Of a stretch of DNA of 64,000 bases, positions 34,877-45,500 are shown one piece after another. Every line of letters starts with the position of its first letter. Positions within the stretch are counted from its first letter, which is position 1. The DNA comes from Psittacicella hinzii (GTDB lineage: Bacteria > Pseudomonadota > Gammaproteobacteria > Enterobacterales > Psittacicellaceae). Both the position numbers and the translations under genes were made by a program. The notes below the pieces were generated by a model, which had not been told where the DNA came from, did no database searches, and worked only from the letters and a program-made list of their open reading frames with translations. The DNA is taken from NCBI RefSeq assembly GCF_003585885.1, contig NZ_NRHC01000002.1:16483-80482 (forward strand). Direction: 5' to 3'.

Positions 34877-36508
34877 ATGTGGCCGTTTAAAAGTAAAAAA
34901 GCCAAAGAGTTAGAAGCTTTACAAGAAGAGCAACAGTTAAAGAAAGCTGAAATTGCAGTTCTAGAAGCACATGCTGAAAAGATACGTTTAGAGAATTTAG
35001 TATCACAGCAACGTCAGCAACTGTTGGCTAACGAGAAGTTAAAAAACCTATACGACGCTACTGTACCTACGGATTTTCATACCCCTAAATTCGATAATTT
35101 AAATATTAATGACACCTTAGCCATTGAGGGACAGTCATTAATGCAACAAGCGCGTAATGCGGTAGCAAATAACCCTATCGCTGCGGCAATTATTCATAGA
35201 TATCAGGCGTTATTGGTAGGTAAAAATGGGTATAGTTTACAACCCCAACCGTTAGATTTAGACGGTAAGGTAGACGAAGAGCTAGCTAAAAGATTATCAA
35301 CCGCTTGGTCAAAGTTCTGCCGTAACCCTGCAGTTAATGCGAAAAATCTTAACTTTATGGGGGTTTTGAACTTAATAGTCTCTAGTTGGTTAACTGACGG
35401 TGACTGCTTTGCTCAAATAATCCGTGATTACAAAAAAGGCGAGTTTAAAATTCGCTTGTGGACAGCAGACTGTTTAGATTACAACAGCTCATCGTTAGTA
35501 AATATTGGAGCAAAATCAACCCGTCCACCAATTGAAGTAGATGAGTATGGGGTACCAACTAAATACTACTTCAAAGTTAAGAGTGTAGACAAGACGCAGG
35601 TGGAAAAAGTAATCCCAGTAGACGGCAATGATGTGCTTCATATCTTGGATAAACGTGAACCTGAACAGCTAAGAGGTGTGCCTGTTTTCGCCAACTCATT
35701 CTTACTCATGGAGCAGGTAAAGGTATACATGTCTAACGAGATTATTGCTTCATCTCTTAGTGCGCAAATATTAGGTACTTTACAGCAAGTTTCGACTGAT
35801 GTTATTGATCAAAACCCAAAAATAAAAATGGGTAAACTTGGACATGATATTGGTTATTTTAAAGTACCACCTGGGTACAACCTTACCTTTAACAATGCTA
35901 CTACAAGGGTTAACCAAGTAGTTGACGCCTATACCAAAGCTATGCTTAGACAGATAGGTAGCGGTACGGCATTGGACGCTGAAAGTTTATCAAACAGTTT
36001 TGAGAGCTCTTACTCTGCAGCACGTCAATCTATGATCTACACAGAGTTAAAAGCTGCGTCAAAGATCAATATCTTAATCTCGACTTTTGTACAGCCGTTA
36101 TACACTGCTTTCGTAGATTTTTATATGGATATGTACGAGCTAGGTGTTACAAGTAAGAACGATTACTCATGGATTGACAACGTGATCATTAATAAACCAC
36201 GTTCGCCTAGTATTGACCCAGTTAAAGACGCTACAGCTAATAAGCTTAACTTGCAATTAGGGATTACTACTTTAGATAAATTAGCTAATGAAGCTGGTGG
36301 CAATATCAACGATAATTTAAACGCTATCGCTGATTTAAAACATCGCTGTGATGAGCTAGGTATAGAGGAACTCTACAACGGGTTATATGATTTTGAAATG
36401 CCAACAGAAAGCGGCAACTCTGGTGGTCCTCAATCATCAGAAGAAGATGAAGAGCAAGATACAGAGCAACAAGAACAACAGGAGGACGCTAAGCAACTAG
36501 ATGATTAA
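34877..36508 (+). CDS. Portal protein, lambda B family
   Basis: 543 aa. It begins with a helical charged stretch and then QARNAVANNPIAAAIIHRYQ, the typical start of the lambda-type portal. VSSWLTDGDCFAQII and the VLHILDKREPEQLRGVPVFA block (RxxQxRGVP-like) follow, with LDAESLSNSFESSYSAARQS near the C-terminal third. The end is Glu/Gln-rich. Twelve copies would form the DNA channel. It overlaps the next start by 8 nt. Confidence 0.93.
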   Translation: MWPFKSKKAKELEALQEEQQLKKAEIAVLEAHAEKIRLENLVSQQRQQLLANEKLKNLYDATVPTDFHTPKFDNLNINDTLAIEGQSLMQQARNAVANNPIAAAIIHRYQALLVGKNGYSLQPQPLDLDGKVDEELAKRLSTAWSKFCRNPAVNAKNLNFMGVLNLIVSSWLTDGDCFAQIIRDYKKGEFKIRLWTADCLDYNSSSLVNIGAKSTRPPIEVDEYGVPTKYYFKVKSVDKTQVEKVIPVDGNDVLHILDKREPEQLRGVPVFANSFLLMEQVKVYMSNEIIASSLSAQILGTLQQVSTDVIDQNPKIKMGKLGHDIGYFKVPPGYNLTFNNATTRVNQVVDAYTKAMLRQIGSGTALDAESLSNSFESSYSAARQSMIYTELKAASKINILISTFVQPLYTAFVDFYMDMYELGVTSKNDYSWIDNVIINKPRSPSIDPVKDATANKLNLQLGITTLDKLANEAGGNINDNLNAIADLKHRCDELGIEELYNGLYDFEMPTESGNSGGPQSSEEDEEQDTEQQEQQEDAKQLDD

Positions 36509-39005
36509 GTTTCAAAACAAAGGCGAGGTTAACGAGCTTCACTTAATCGGGGTAGTAGGTTGGTCTTTTACCTCTCAAGAAGTTGAAGAAGCGTTAACTG
36601 CGGACGAAGTAGATACTAGCTTACCGTTAAATATCTACTTAGATAGCCCTGGAGGTTTTATACATGACGGTTTTAGGCTCTTAGGTTTGCTAAGTACCTA
36701 CAAGGGCGAGAAACATGTCAGAGTGGGTTATCAAGCCTCTTCTATTGCTTCATTCTTAGCATTAGCAGGTAAGACCTTGAGAATGTCATCAGTGTCGGAG
36801 ATGATTGTTCACTCATGCAATGTAACCTATGCGTTAGCTACGTTTACTTTAAGAGATGTTGAAGACCTAGGTGCAATGATGAGGGGCATGAACAAGCGCC
36901 TAAAAGAAGCTTACAAGAGTATTTTTAAAGGCAAATCTCTAGATCAAGAGCATGTTCAAGGGCTAGCTAAGAAGTTCGGCCAGTACGTAGACAATGGTAG
37001 GGATAATATCCTTACAGCCGGAGATTTAGAAGAGTTACAACTATGTGATGAAGTGCTTAGTCTCGACCAAATCGTGCCTTTTTCATCAATGCAGGAAATG
37101 CGAGAAAGTTATTCAGGCTACCTGAACGTTAAAAATGAGACCCCAATTAGGGATTTATTCTTACGTTATAAAGACTTTCAGGACTTTGAGGATAACGGCA
37201 CAGATGAGCAAAAAGAGCAACTTCAGAACTTAGTTAGCAGAGAAGTTAACAATGATCTATTTGTTAATTTAAATGAGCATTTTAACCAACTACGTGGAGT
37301 AGAAATGAGAGATCAAGAAATTGATTTAATGAACAGCTCTTCAGATGAAGAAGAGAAAGAAAAAGAGCAAGAGAATAACGACACAGAAGAAGAAAAAGAA
37401 GAAGAGAAAGAAAACTCTACATCTTCATCAGATGACGAAGAAGAAGCTAAGAACTCTGCAGAAGAAGAGGACGAAGACGAAGATACTGATGACGATGAAG
37501 AGGAAGAAGAAAAGAAAAAACAGGAGCAGAACCGAGTGGCAGATTTAGCAACAAAAGAGAATAAACGCCGTGACGACATCATTAAATTATTTGAAGATCG
37601 TTTAGATGTGCCAGGTATGGCGAACTTAATGACAGAATGCCTTAAAAACAAAGTTAGCGTGGATAAAGCTAAGGATTTAGTGTTAGATAAGCTTCACAAT
37701 ATGCACAAAACTAAAGTTGAAGAGGTGACTATTGTGCCTAAGAATTTATCTAATGAAGTTAACTACCGCGAAATGTTACTGCATTTCATGTACTCAAGAT
37801 TAGACTATTCTAATGTTAAAGCAGATTGGGTACGCGCTATTAAAGAAAAATTTAATGGTGTAAGCCCTAAAGAAGAGCAATTATGTAATCAGTTTTTACA
37901 AGAGTGTAATGGCAATAGTACTAAAACAGCAGAAGCTCAACTTGAGAATATGCTTAGAAAATACGCCCCAGAAGGGTACTTAAACAGAAGTATCTACGCA
38001 ACTGGTGGAGGAACAGTGGATCGCTTTGGTTTAACTAACTTAACTTCAGGCGATTTTGAGTACTTAACATTACATTTCTATTCTGTATTCTATGAAGAAG
38101 CTAAAAAGAGAGAAGACTTAGATCAACTTTTAAAATTAACTAAAAATATTATTGTACCTGACCTTAACCCGATCAAAATCTTCAAAAATATTACGCCTGT
38201 AACACAATTTGAACGTGTTGGTGAAGAGGCTAATACGAAGTTTATTGATTTTCAATACAAACAAGAAGAGCTTGAGTTATATGAGTATGGCTTAGGTTTC
38301 AAAATGACTTACAACGAGTTACACATGAACACGGGTAGTATTAATCTGTTCTTTGATAAATTACAACATATTGCCAAAAATTACGTTAATACTCTTCGAG
38401 TACGTTTATTACAGGTTCTTACAGGTGTATGTATTAAAGCAGAAGCAGATAAAGTACCAGTATTCGAACTTGCAGTGGACGAACCTATCTATGTGGGTGA
38501 TTTACTAGCTAAAATTAGACTAGCATATGGTTCTTTAGTTGATTCAGCAGGTACCCCGTACAATGTTACGCCTAAATATTTATTAGGTAATCTAGAGGTT
38601 AAAGAAGCATTTGAAACTTTCTTTACTCAAAGCATTTTACCAGGAGCAGTAACTGCAGAATTTAACCCTTATAGAGGTTATTTAGAGGGGCTTTACGATG
38701 TTGGTGTGAGTGAGTTTAATAAAGCTATTAGTTATAACGAGAACGATATCTTTATCTTACCTGAAGATCCATGTAACCTTTATTCATTAGGTCCTCAAGG
38801 TGTAACTAATCACGGTCGTATTAATGTTACGCCAGAGCAAACTGTAGAAGTACGCTCACGTTTAGACTTTCAGCCTTATGTTATGTACCCTGAACATGTA
38901 CTTCACATCAAATTTAAGAAAGGCAAAAAAATTAGTGACTTATTACTACCACAGCGTCCAGTACATGTAGTTACACATCCAACAACAGCGCAAGCTTCTA
39001 GTTAA
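36501..39005 (+). CDS. Prohead protease-major capsid protein fusion
   Basis: 834 aa in three parts. Residues 1-200 are a ClpP-like protease: LPLNIYLDSPGGFIHDGFRL, then YQASSIASFLALAGK with the likely nucleophile Ser81, and MIVHS with His104. Residues about 276-343 are an extreme Glu/Asp/Ser stretch, probably scaffold-like and disordered. From about 410 on lies the major capsid protein, with NPIKIFKNITPVTQFERVG, GFKMTYNELHM and a beta-rich end. Separate protease, scaffold and capsid genes are the lambda rule; the fused form is known in some phages. Cleavage between the parts during maturation is inferred. Confidence 0.88.
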   Translation: MIKFQNKGEVNELHLIGVVGWSFTSQEVEEALTADEVDTSLPLNIYLDSPGGFIHDGFRLLGLLSTYKGEKHVRVGYQASSIASFLALAGKTLRMSSVSEMIVHSCNVTYALATFTLRDVEDLGAMMRGMNKRLKEAYKSIFKGKSLDQEHVQGLAKKFGQYVDNGRDNILTAGDLEELQLCDEVLSLDQIVPFSSMQEMRESYSGYLNVKNETPIRDLFLRYKDFQDFEDNGTDEQKEQLQNLVSREVNNDLFVNLNEHFNQLRGVEMRDQEIDLMNSSSDEEEKEKEQENNDTEEEKEEEKENSTSSSDDEEEAKNSAEEEDEDEDTDDDEEEEEKKKQEQNRVADLATKENKRRDDIIKLFEDRLDVPGMANLMTECLKNKVSVDKAKDLVLDKLHNMHKTKVEEVTIVPKNLSNEVNYREMLLHFMYSRLDYSNVKADWVRAIKEKFNGVSPKEEQLCNQFLQECNGNSTKTAEAQLENMLRKYAPEGYLNRSIYATGGGTVDRFGLTNLTSGDFEYLTLHFYSVFYEEAKKREDLDQLLKLTKNIIVPDLNPIKIFKNITPVTQFERVGEEANTKFIDFQYKQEELELYEYGLGFKMTYNELHMNTGSINLFFDKLQHIAKNYVNTLRVRLLQVLTGVCIKAEADKVPVFELAVDEPIYVGDLLAKIRLAYGSLVDSAGTPYNVTPKYLLGNLEVKEAFETFFTQSILPGAVTAEFNPYRGYLEGLYDVGVSEFNKAISYNENDIFILPEDPCNLYSLGPQGVTNHGRINVTPEQTVEVRSRLDFQPYVMYPEHVLHIKFKKGKKISDLLLPQRPVHVVTHPTTAQASS

Positions 39006-39026
39006 TAAATAAGGAGATTTTTTAAT

Positions 39027-39356
39027 ATGGCACACATGGTTCGACATGAGGGCACGGTAACCTTTACGGCTACTGCAGACATTGCTAACGGTGAGTTAGT
39101 TTTAGTTGGTGATGTTGTAGGAGTTGCTTCAAAAAGTTATAAGAAAAATGAAGTAGCTACTATGTACACTAAGGACGTTTATCAGGTAAAAGCTAAGGAC
39201 GGTGATACCTTTAACCAAGGAGATATTGTTTATTTTGACGCAACCACTAAGTCGGTTACCAAAACCGCAACAAATAACAAAAAAGTAGGTTACGTAGATA
39301 TCCCACCAGAGAAAACAGGTAAAAATCGTCTTATCTGTGTAGCCTTAGAACGTTAA
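39027..39356 (+). CDS. DUF2190-type capsid decoration protein
   Basis: 109 aa, all-beta. It begins MAHMVRHEGTVTFTATADIA and continues with a GDVVGVA turn, a KAKDGDTFNQGDIVYFD segment and a VGYVDIPP end, the usual layout of DUF2190 capsid cement proteins. It lies right after the capsid gene, like lambda D. A GC-containing repeat (GCCCGCTTGCG...GGGCGGGC) follows as a possible weak terminator. Confidence 0.75.
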   Translation: MAHMVRHEGTVTFTATADIANGELVLVGDVVGVASKSYKKNEVATMYTKDVYQVKAKDGDTFNQGDIVYFDATTKSVTKTATNNKKVGYVDIPPEKTGKNRLICVALER

Positions 39357-39399
39357 TTATTTGCCCGCTTGCGCATAGTGGGCGGGCTTTAAATTACAC

Positions 39400-39882
39400 A
39401 TGAGTATATTCGAACAAATTAAACAAGATACAGGCTATCACGACTTAATTAAATCACATTTTTGGGACGATTTTCATATCTGTTTTCATGGTCAGGATTA
39501 CTTACAATCCTTAAATGATGTTATCCCTAATGATGATTTATTTAAGGTAGTTTCAGCTCGTATCCTTAAAGATAACGAAGCTAGAGAAAGCAGTGATTTA
39601 CTTGGTTTTAAGCCGATTTTAACCCGCATACTAGTCAAAACTTTATATAAAAATTTGCTGGAGACCTTTGAGGGCATACAGGTTGCCCTTGAGGAGTTAA
39701 ACTCACAACAAGAGGATAATGCTTATTACGAAAACGTTAATAAACCGGTAATTTTAGGTAGAGAAACACAGGTTTCACGTTGTTATAAGCTTATTACTTG
39801 GAGAGTTGATGGTAGTTATATTTACTTAACTTTCGAAGCGCTTGGTTTTGACGTATGGGGTGGTAGTAATCCAACTTTTTAA
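39400..39882 (+). CDS. Unknown head-tail connector candidate
   Basis: 160 aa, no recognised domain. Position between the decoration protein and the Z-like gene corresponds to lambda FI/FII, so a connector role is suggested by order. It ends in a strand-rich region (YKLITWRVDGSYIYLTFEAL). Confidence 0.55.
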   Translation: MSIFEQIKQDTGYHDLIKSHFWDDFHICFHGQDYLQSLNDVIPNDDLFKVVSARILKDNEARESSDLLGFKPILTRILVKTLYKNLLETFEGIQVALEELNSQQEDNAYYENVNKPVILGRETQVSRCYKLITWRVDGSYIYLTFEALGFDVWGGSNPTF

Positions 39883-39892
39883 GGAGGCTTAA

Positions 39893-40630
39893 ATGGTTGA
39901 CAATGAGAAGAGTTTAGCTAGGTTAAGAGAGCTAGCAGACAAATTCAGAAAAGGTAAAGGTATACGTGAGGGCGCAGAGCGTGTAATTACTAGAGGGGCT
40001 CTTCGAGTAATGAAGTATTACGCTAAGCTTACCAGATCACGCTTACATGTGCTACCTGTAGGTACTGATACCAAGCAGGACTATATGAGGGGCGTGGTAG
40101 GTAGAAACAAGATCTTCTCAAAATCTAAAAACCGCCTGATTAAAGCTCTCGACATGAAAAAGAGCGGTAACAAATTTCAGGTTACTGGGACGATTAAGAC
40201 CTTAAAACGTGTTCGCAATACCAAGGACAAAACCATGATCAGTAGGGAGTTTGTCTACAATGGCTTCAAAAACTACCATATGAAGCTTAAGTACATGTTT
40301 AAGGTACAAGATCAAGAGCTAGGCTCATTTAGCTATAACTATGAAATTAAGCTAGATAGAGGCTTTTTCATTGAGAAAAAGGACGGTAAACGCTTCGTTA
40401 TGCAAAATACCCCAGGTATTTATTTTGGACATGATTATATCGCCCCTTGGCATGTGAGAACCTTAAAAACAGGCGAGCAATTAACCATTTACGGGGCTGT
40501 GATCCCTATAAGAGACGTTTACGATTCTGCCACGAAAGCTTTGTTTAGTGGTCAAGCTTTAAAAGGGCAATTTGGGGTTAAGGACTTTGAGATTATGTTT
40601 AAAAAGTTCTATGGGATTAGAAAAAAATGA
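39893..40630 (+). CDS. Probable tail-completion protein, Z-like by position
   Basis: 245 aa, basic. The N-terminal helix KGIREGAERVITRGALRVMK followed by a beta-rich body resembles the gpZ/HK97gp10 class in layout. AGGAGG precedes the start. It overlaps the next gene by four nt (ATGA). The assignment rests mostly on the lambda gene order. Confidence 0.55.
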   Translation: MVDNEKSLARLRELADKFRKGKGIREGAERVITRGALRVMKYYAKLTRSRLHVLPVGTDTKQDYMRGVVGRNKIFSKSKNRLIKALDMKKSGNKFQVTGTIKTLKRVRNTKDKTMISREFVYNGFKNYHMKLKYMFKVQDQELGSFSYNYEIKLDRGFFIEKKDGKRFVMQNTPGIYFGHDYIAPWHVRTLKTGEQLTIYGAVIPIRDVYDSATKALFSGQALKGQFGVKDFEIMFKKFYGIRKK

Positions 40631-41115
40631 TTATTTTTCACTTCGCTAAGTGCAGTATTAGCGAGATTTTACAGCAGTATGCCGAGAAGTATAAAGTTAA
40701 CGTAACTGCAGACAATAGTCGCAAGGAGCCAGTTAATAATTTACCTGTTACCTTGTGCTATGGGTTTGAAGAGATCCAGCCTATATTTTCAGTAGGAGAT
40801 AATATAGTTAATAGGGTAGAATTCACAGTTAACTTTAGGTTAATTAAGGCAATTAATACAGCTAAACCGGTATCTCTTGCTATGTATTCAGAGGGGTTGC
40901 TGCGTGTTCTGTCGAGTTGGCATGAAGTTGATCCAGATGATTACCAGCCGGAGGGATTAGGAGATTTTGCAGATTTAGAGGGCATTGTAAAAGAGTACAA
41001 GAAAACCAATTATATGCTAACCCCTAAGGAGTTGGGTGCTATGCTTGACGACGACCCTAGGGTGGAGACTATGCTTTTCGCTTGCACTTTTACTATGTAC
41101 CCTATTCATAAGTAG
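40627..41115 (+). CDS. Probable tail terminator, U-like by position
   Basis: 162 aa, alpha/beta. It lies immediately before the tail tube gene, where lambda U is found. Segments such as NRVEFTVNFRLI and a final CTFTMYPI fit the strand pattern of tail terminators. Sequence similarity is not clear. Confidence 0.55.
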   Translation: MIIFHFAKCSISEILQQYAEKYKVNVTADNSRKEPVNNLPVTLCYGFEEIQPIFSVGDNIVNRVEFTVNFRLIKAINTAKPVSLAMYSEGLLRVLSSWHEVDPDDYQPEGLGDFADLEGIVKEYKKTNYMLTPKELGAMLDDDPRVETMLFACTFTMYPIHK

Positions 41116-41141
41116 AAATTATTAACAGAGGGTAAAAACTG

Positions 41142-41870
41142 ATGGCGACGAAAACTAGAACCGGTATGAAAGTTATTACCGGGGATAAAAATAATTTATA
41201 TATCCAGACAGGCCTACAAGCTGCTCACAATGTTAAGGAGGTCGATTTCAAGAATTTCGAAATCACACTTCAAGCTAATGTGAGCGCAGAGATCAAACGA
41301 GGGTCAGTTGTTAAAATTGACGGGACTGATAGTCGCTTAGATGACTTTTGGGTAATTGAAAAAGTAGCAGCTAACACGGCAAAAATAAAACTAGCCGATA
41401 CTAAACAAAGGGAGGATTGGGCTGATTTAAAACCAGTCGATTTAGTTGGAGATACACAAACTTTAACTGGTGCAACGCTTAGAGTGGTTAAATTTGCTCT
41501 TGTTAAAACGGCGGCAGAAGTTACTTTACCAGGCTCTAACCGTGACACTATTGACGTAACTACAATTTTAGATAAATCCCCACAAACTATTCCGGGACCA
41601 ATTAAGTACGAAGACGCTTCTATTGTTTTCTTTGAAAGTCGCAGAACAGAAGAGCAAGTAGCAGTTAGAAAGGCATTCAGATCAGCCGAACAGCTTGTTT
41701 TTATGGTAATCGTTGATAAAGAGTTCGCGGATTACTTCGTAGGAGCAATCTTAGGTAGTGAGGGCAAACAAATCGCCGCAGGTGGTGCAGAAGCTACTAA
41801 AGCCAATTATAAAATTACCGTTAATAACGCTGATATTGAGTTAGATTTACTAGCTACAGCAGGTAGTTAA
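41142..41870 (+). CDS. Major tail tube protein, V-like
   Basis: 242 aa. Strand-rich, with EVTLPGSNRDTIDVTTILDK and KYEDASIVFFESRR, segments common in siphovirus tail tube proteins that describe a target and its precision. An N-terminal insert (NFEITLQANVSAEIKRGSVV) and the final domain are less typical. It is followed by G and T and the tape measure, which confirms the role. Confidence 0.75.
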   Translation: MATKTRTGMKVITGDKNNLYIQTGLQAAHNVKEVDFKNFEITLQANVSAEIKRGSVVKIDGTDSRLDDFWVIEKVAANTAKIKLADTKQREDWADLKPVDLVGDTQTLTGATLRVVKFALVKTAAEVTLPGSNRDTIDVTTILDKSPQTIPGPIKYEDASIVFFESRRTEEQVAVRKAFRSAEQLVFMVIVDKEFADYFVGAILGSEGKQIAAGGAEATKANYKITVNNADIELDLLATAGS

Positions 41871-41901
41871 TTTAAATATTTTTATTAATAAGGATTAAAA
41901 A

Positions 41902-42300
41902 ATGACACAAGAAAAAAAAGTTTTATCATTTAAAGAGAAATTACAATTATTATCACCTTTAAAAGACTACTATGTAGATGATAATAAAGACATACATTTA
42001 AAATATAAAGTATGTAACTTTGGAGAATTTGCAGTAATTTCCCCGTCTCTAAGCCATTTATTCCAAAATGAAGAACAGTTATCTACTGAAGAGCGTGTAG
42101 CTGTTGTTGCAGAGAATGAGGACGCAATTATCAAATTATTCGGTAAGTACGTGTACAACCCAGGCGATGACGCACCTATTGGTGAGGGCAATGCTAGAGA
42201 GTTCTACCAACAGTTATCAGGTCTTACAACTCTTAATTTTGTTGGCCATATTCTTGGTAATAAAAAAGTCAACGCTGAAGCTGATAATCAAAAGAGTTAA
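41902..42300 (+). CDS. Tail assembly chaperone G
   Basis: 132 aa, acidic. It lies between tube and tape measure, as lambda G. FKEKLQLLSPLKDYYV at the start and a helical end fit tail chaperones. Its last codons (CAA AAG AGT TAA) overlap the frame of T, giving a -1 fusion G-T. Confidence 0.75.
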   Translation: MTQEKKVLSFKEKLQLLSPLKDYYVDDNKDIHLKYKVCNFGEFAVISPSLSHLFQNEEQLSTEERVAVVAENEDAIIKLFGKYVYNPGDDAPIGEGNAREFYQQLSGLTTLNFVGHILGNKKVNAEADNQKS

Positions 42301-42599
42301 GTCTTGAAGAGGAGCGTTTATGTAAGCTCTGTTTTGATTTACATAAAACCCCTGCAGAAATAAGAGCGATGTCGGTTGAGGATGTAAGTATGTTATTGAC
42401 TTATTCCTCAACCGTTCCTGTAGGTGACTCTGTTAACATGATTATGTTGTCAGATTTAGTTACTTATACATATTTAGCTCACTTTGGGACTAAAGAAAAG
42501 GGGTTTAATGCTTTAGAAGAATACCCATGGATGAAAAGCAAACTGGGGATTATAGAGAAACAGCAGGAGGGTGAGAATGGCAAGTCAACAGGAGTTTGA
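42288..42599 (+). CDS. T part of the G-T tail chaperone, reached by predicted -1 frameshift
   Basis: This frame is -1 relative to G and opens at 42288, inside the end of G, with no start codon before 42369. Conserved-looking residues (ELSLEEERLCKLCFDLHKTP) lie before that first ATG, which argues for translation by frameshift, not separate initiation. The shift can occur at A-AAG (42291-42294), where tRNA-Lys can re-pair with AAA. The T part is about 100 residues and ends within the start of the tape measure gene, as in lambda. Confidence 0.7.
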   Translation, partial: SKELSLEEERLCKLCFDLHKTPAEIRAMSVEDVSMLLTYSSTVPVGDSVNMIMLSDLVTYTYLAHFGTKEKGFNALEEYPWMKSKLGIIEKQQEGENGKSTGV

Positions 42600-45500
42600 T
42601 TTTAAAGTTGCTTTTGACACAACTGAAGCCGTTAACTCATCTCTTGGTGGTGCGAAAGCAATAGATACGTTAAACGACTCTTTACAGGAGTTAACCGACA
42701 ACTCTCAAGCGATTAAGAATTTTGCTAGCGATGTAACCAAAGGTATTAAGTCAATGGGTGACCTTGCTACTGCTAACAAAAAATCGTTTGAAAGTTTGCA
42801 AGAAGTTAGTACTTTTACTAATCAGTTTACCAGTAATATTCGAGATATCTCAAGCTCTGTAAAGGACTATAGTTCATCTCTAGATAAGTCTACTAATGAA
42901 AACCTTGAGTTTGTTGCCTCTTTGCATTACATCAGTAAAGCTTTGACTTCAATTTCAGGAGCGGTTAAAGACGTTAAGGCGCTAAAGGAGTTAGGTACAA
43001 GTCGCTTTAAGTTACCAGTAACTGACTCACAACTACAAAAGCTGGTTAACATTGGGCAACAAATGGGGGGCTTGCAAAGCCAACTAGCACCTGCCTCTCA
43101 AAGTTTTCAGACGTTAAAAGTGCACTTAACTGGAGTAACCAGTTCGCTGGATACTCAACGCCAGAGTATTAATCTTTACATCTCTTCACTGAAGAAATTC
43201 AGCAGTCAAGTTAGTGATATCAAAAAGATTAGAAATGACCTCGCAGCGACAAGCAAAGCTATCGATAGTACTAGAGAGAAGCTTAATAGTACTAAGAGCG
43301 CTACGAGAGAATTAGAGGGCACTGTAGGCAAATTAAACCGTGAACTAGAGCAAGCTAACAAAGAGCCAGTTAAATTAACAACTAACCAACTTAAAGCCTT
43401 AGCAGAGTTAAATACGAAGTTTAACTCTATCTCTGAAGCAACGCCTAACTTTGTCAAATCTATGCAAAGCATTGCTTCAAGTTTTGGTGACCTGTACGAG
43501 GTGATTGTGAAAATAAATCAACAATTACCAGAGTTCTTAAGGGCTATCAGAGAAACGGGTAATTTAAGTAAGGTATTGGTTAGTTTAGCTAGAGAAATTA
43601 GCAAATCTAAGCTAGGGATTGACAGTTTAGGAGAAGCTTCGGACAAAGCGGGCAAGAAAGTTGAAGACTTCTCAAAAGAGCTAACTGAAGCCGGTAAGAA
43701 TGCTTTTGACTTTGGTGATAAAGCCAAAGAAGCGGGTGATCATATAGATGAACTCACAGAGAAAGCAAGCTCTGGTCAAAGTGCTCTAGGTGGTTTAGTT
43801 GGTAAGCTTGCCGGAGTGTTTGCAGTTGGTTTCAGTTTTGATCAGGTTAAAGACTCTGCTCAAGCATACCAAGACCTCTCGACTAAGATAGCACTGGTTA
43901 AGACTAGCGGAGAGGATACTACTGCAATTCTCAATGAGTTATTTGAAGTAAGTAGCCAAGCACGTCAACCAATTGAAGCAACTGCAGAAGCTTATGTAAC
44001 CTTACGTAAGAGTACCGAGGGATTAGGGTTAAAACAGAAAGACTTAATTAGTCTGACTTCAACTCTAAATAAAGCGATCGCAATTGGTGGTTCAAGTGCA
44101 GAAGCTACAAAGAACTCAATGGTTCAGTTCTCTCAAGCCCTTAGTATGGGTTACTTATCTGGACAGAACTTTAACTCTGTGGCAGAGCAGACGCCTGGCT
44201 TAATTGACGCTATTGCTCGCGGTATGGGCATGACTTCAGCGCAACTTAAGAATTATGCTAATACTTCTAAATTAACGACCGAGCAGATTGTTCAGGCACT
44301 TAATGCAACAGCACAAGAGACTGATAGAATTTACTCGACGTTAGGGGTATCAGTAGGTTCAGCTATTACCGAGCTTAAGAATAAGTTTACGCAGTTTGTG
44401 GGTGAAAATGACTTCATCTCAGACAGCCTAGCGAAACTAATTCTAACACTTGCTAATAACTTTGGTGCATTGGCTGAAGCGGCTAAGATTGCATTGTACT
44501 CATTTGCTGCTTATAAGGCACTTAACTTTTATAGTACCTTGTCAAGTATGCAATCCCCACTAACTAGTTTAAAAGTTATGTGGGATAACCTTACAACTGC
44601 AGTTAGAAAAGCAACGGCAGCTCATGCAGGGAGTAAAACTGGTTTCTCAATCATGGCAGCGGGAGCTAGCCTAGCCAAAGGTGCGCTTGCTGGATTGACA
44701 ACCATGTGGAAGACTTTCGACGCTACTGTTAAATCTACCATTATAGGGGTAATTGTCTGGGGTATTGTTGAAGCTGTTAGAGCCTTAGTTACTTGGGCAG
44801 TGAAAGCTTACAACAGTATGCAGGAGTTATTTTATGGTCAGAAGAATTTCGACACTTCTCACATTGCAAACTTAGAAGAGAGAAAGAAATTAGCTCAAGA
44901 GCAGTATGACGCTGAAAAGGCAAACCTAGATGCAATTAATGATCAGATAAAAGCGCTTAAAGAAGCTAATGACGATAAAAACGACGTTGTTGCATCAGAG
45001 CATCAGCATGGTATCGAGAAAAAAATGCTGGACGACGCTGAACTACAACGTTTGCAGATCAAAAGAAAAAGATTAGAAGAAAATGTTGGTTTAGCAGAGA
45101 AAGAATTGAACCTTGTTAAAGGTCTTAATGAAACTACTGCTAAAACTGATAACAATGCCTTAAAAATACCTCAAGTTGATACGAAAAGTATCCCAGCGGG
45201 TATTGATCGTTACAAGCAAAACATTGACCAGCTCAAGGATAGCTTAGCAGAGGCTAAATTTAAGCTAGATCTGTTTATGGAAACAGGTCGTACGCAATTA
45301 ACCCAGTTAGACCAAGTTAACATGAAGTTAGCTATGGGAGCGGAGGGTTATCGCAACCTAAGCCAAGCACAGATCGAGCAAATGCAAGCCTATGCGCAAC
45401 AGTTAGATAGCGTTACCGCAACGATGGAGTACATGAAAGTACTTCAGCAGAACGATCAAGCTATCGAACGTTTGCAGTTAGAGTTGGAGCTTAAGGGGCA

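Noticed and set aside
37313..37651. Ser/Phe-rich minus-strand frame opposite the capsid fusion
   Set aside because: Mirror of the Glu/Asp codon run of the linker; low-complexity antisense.
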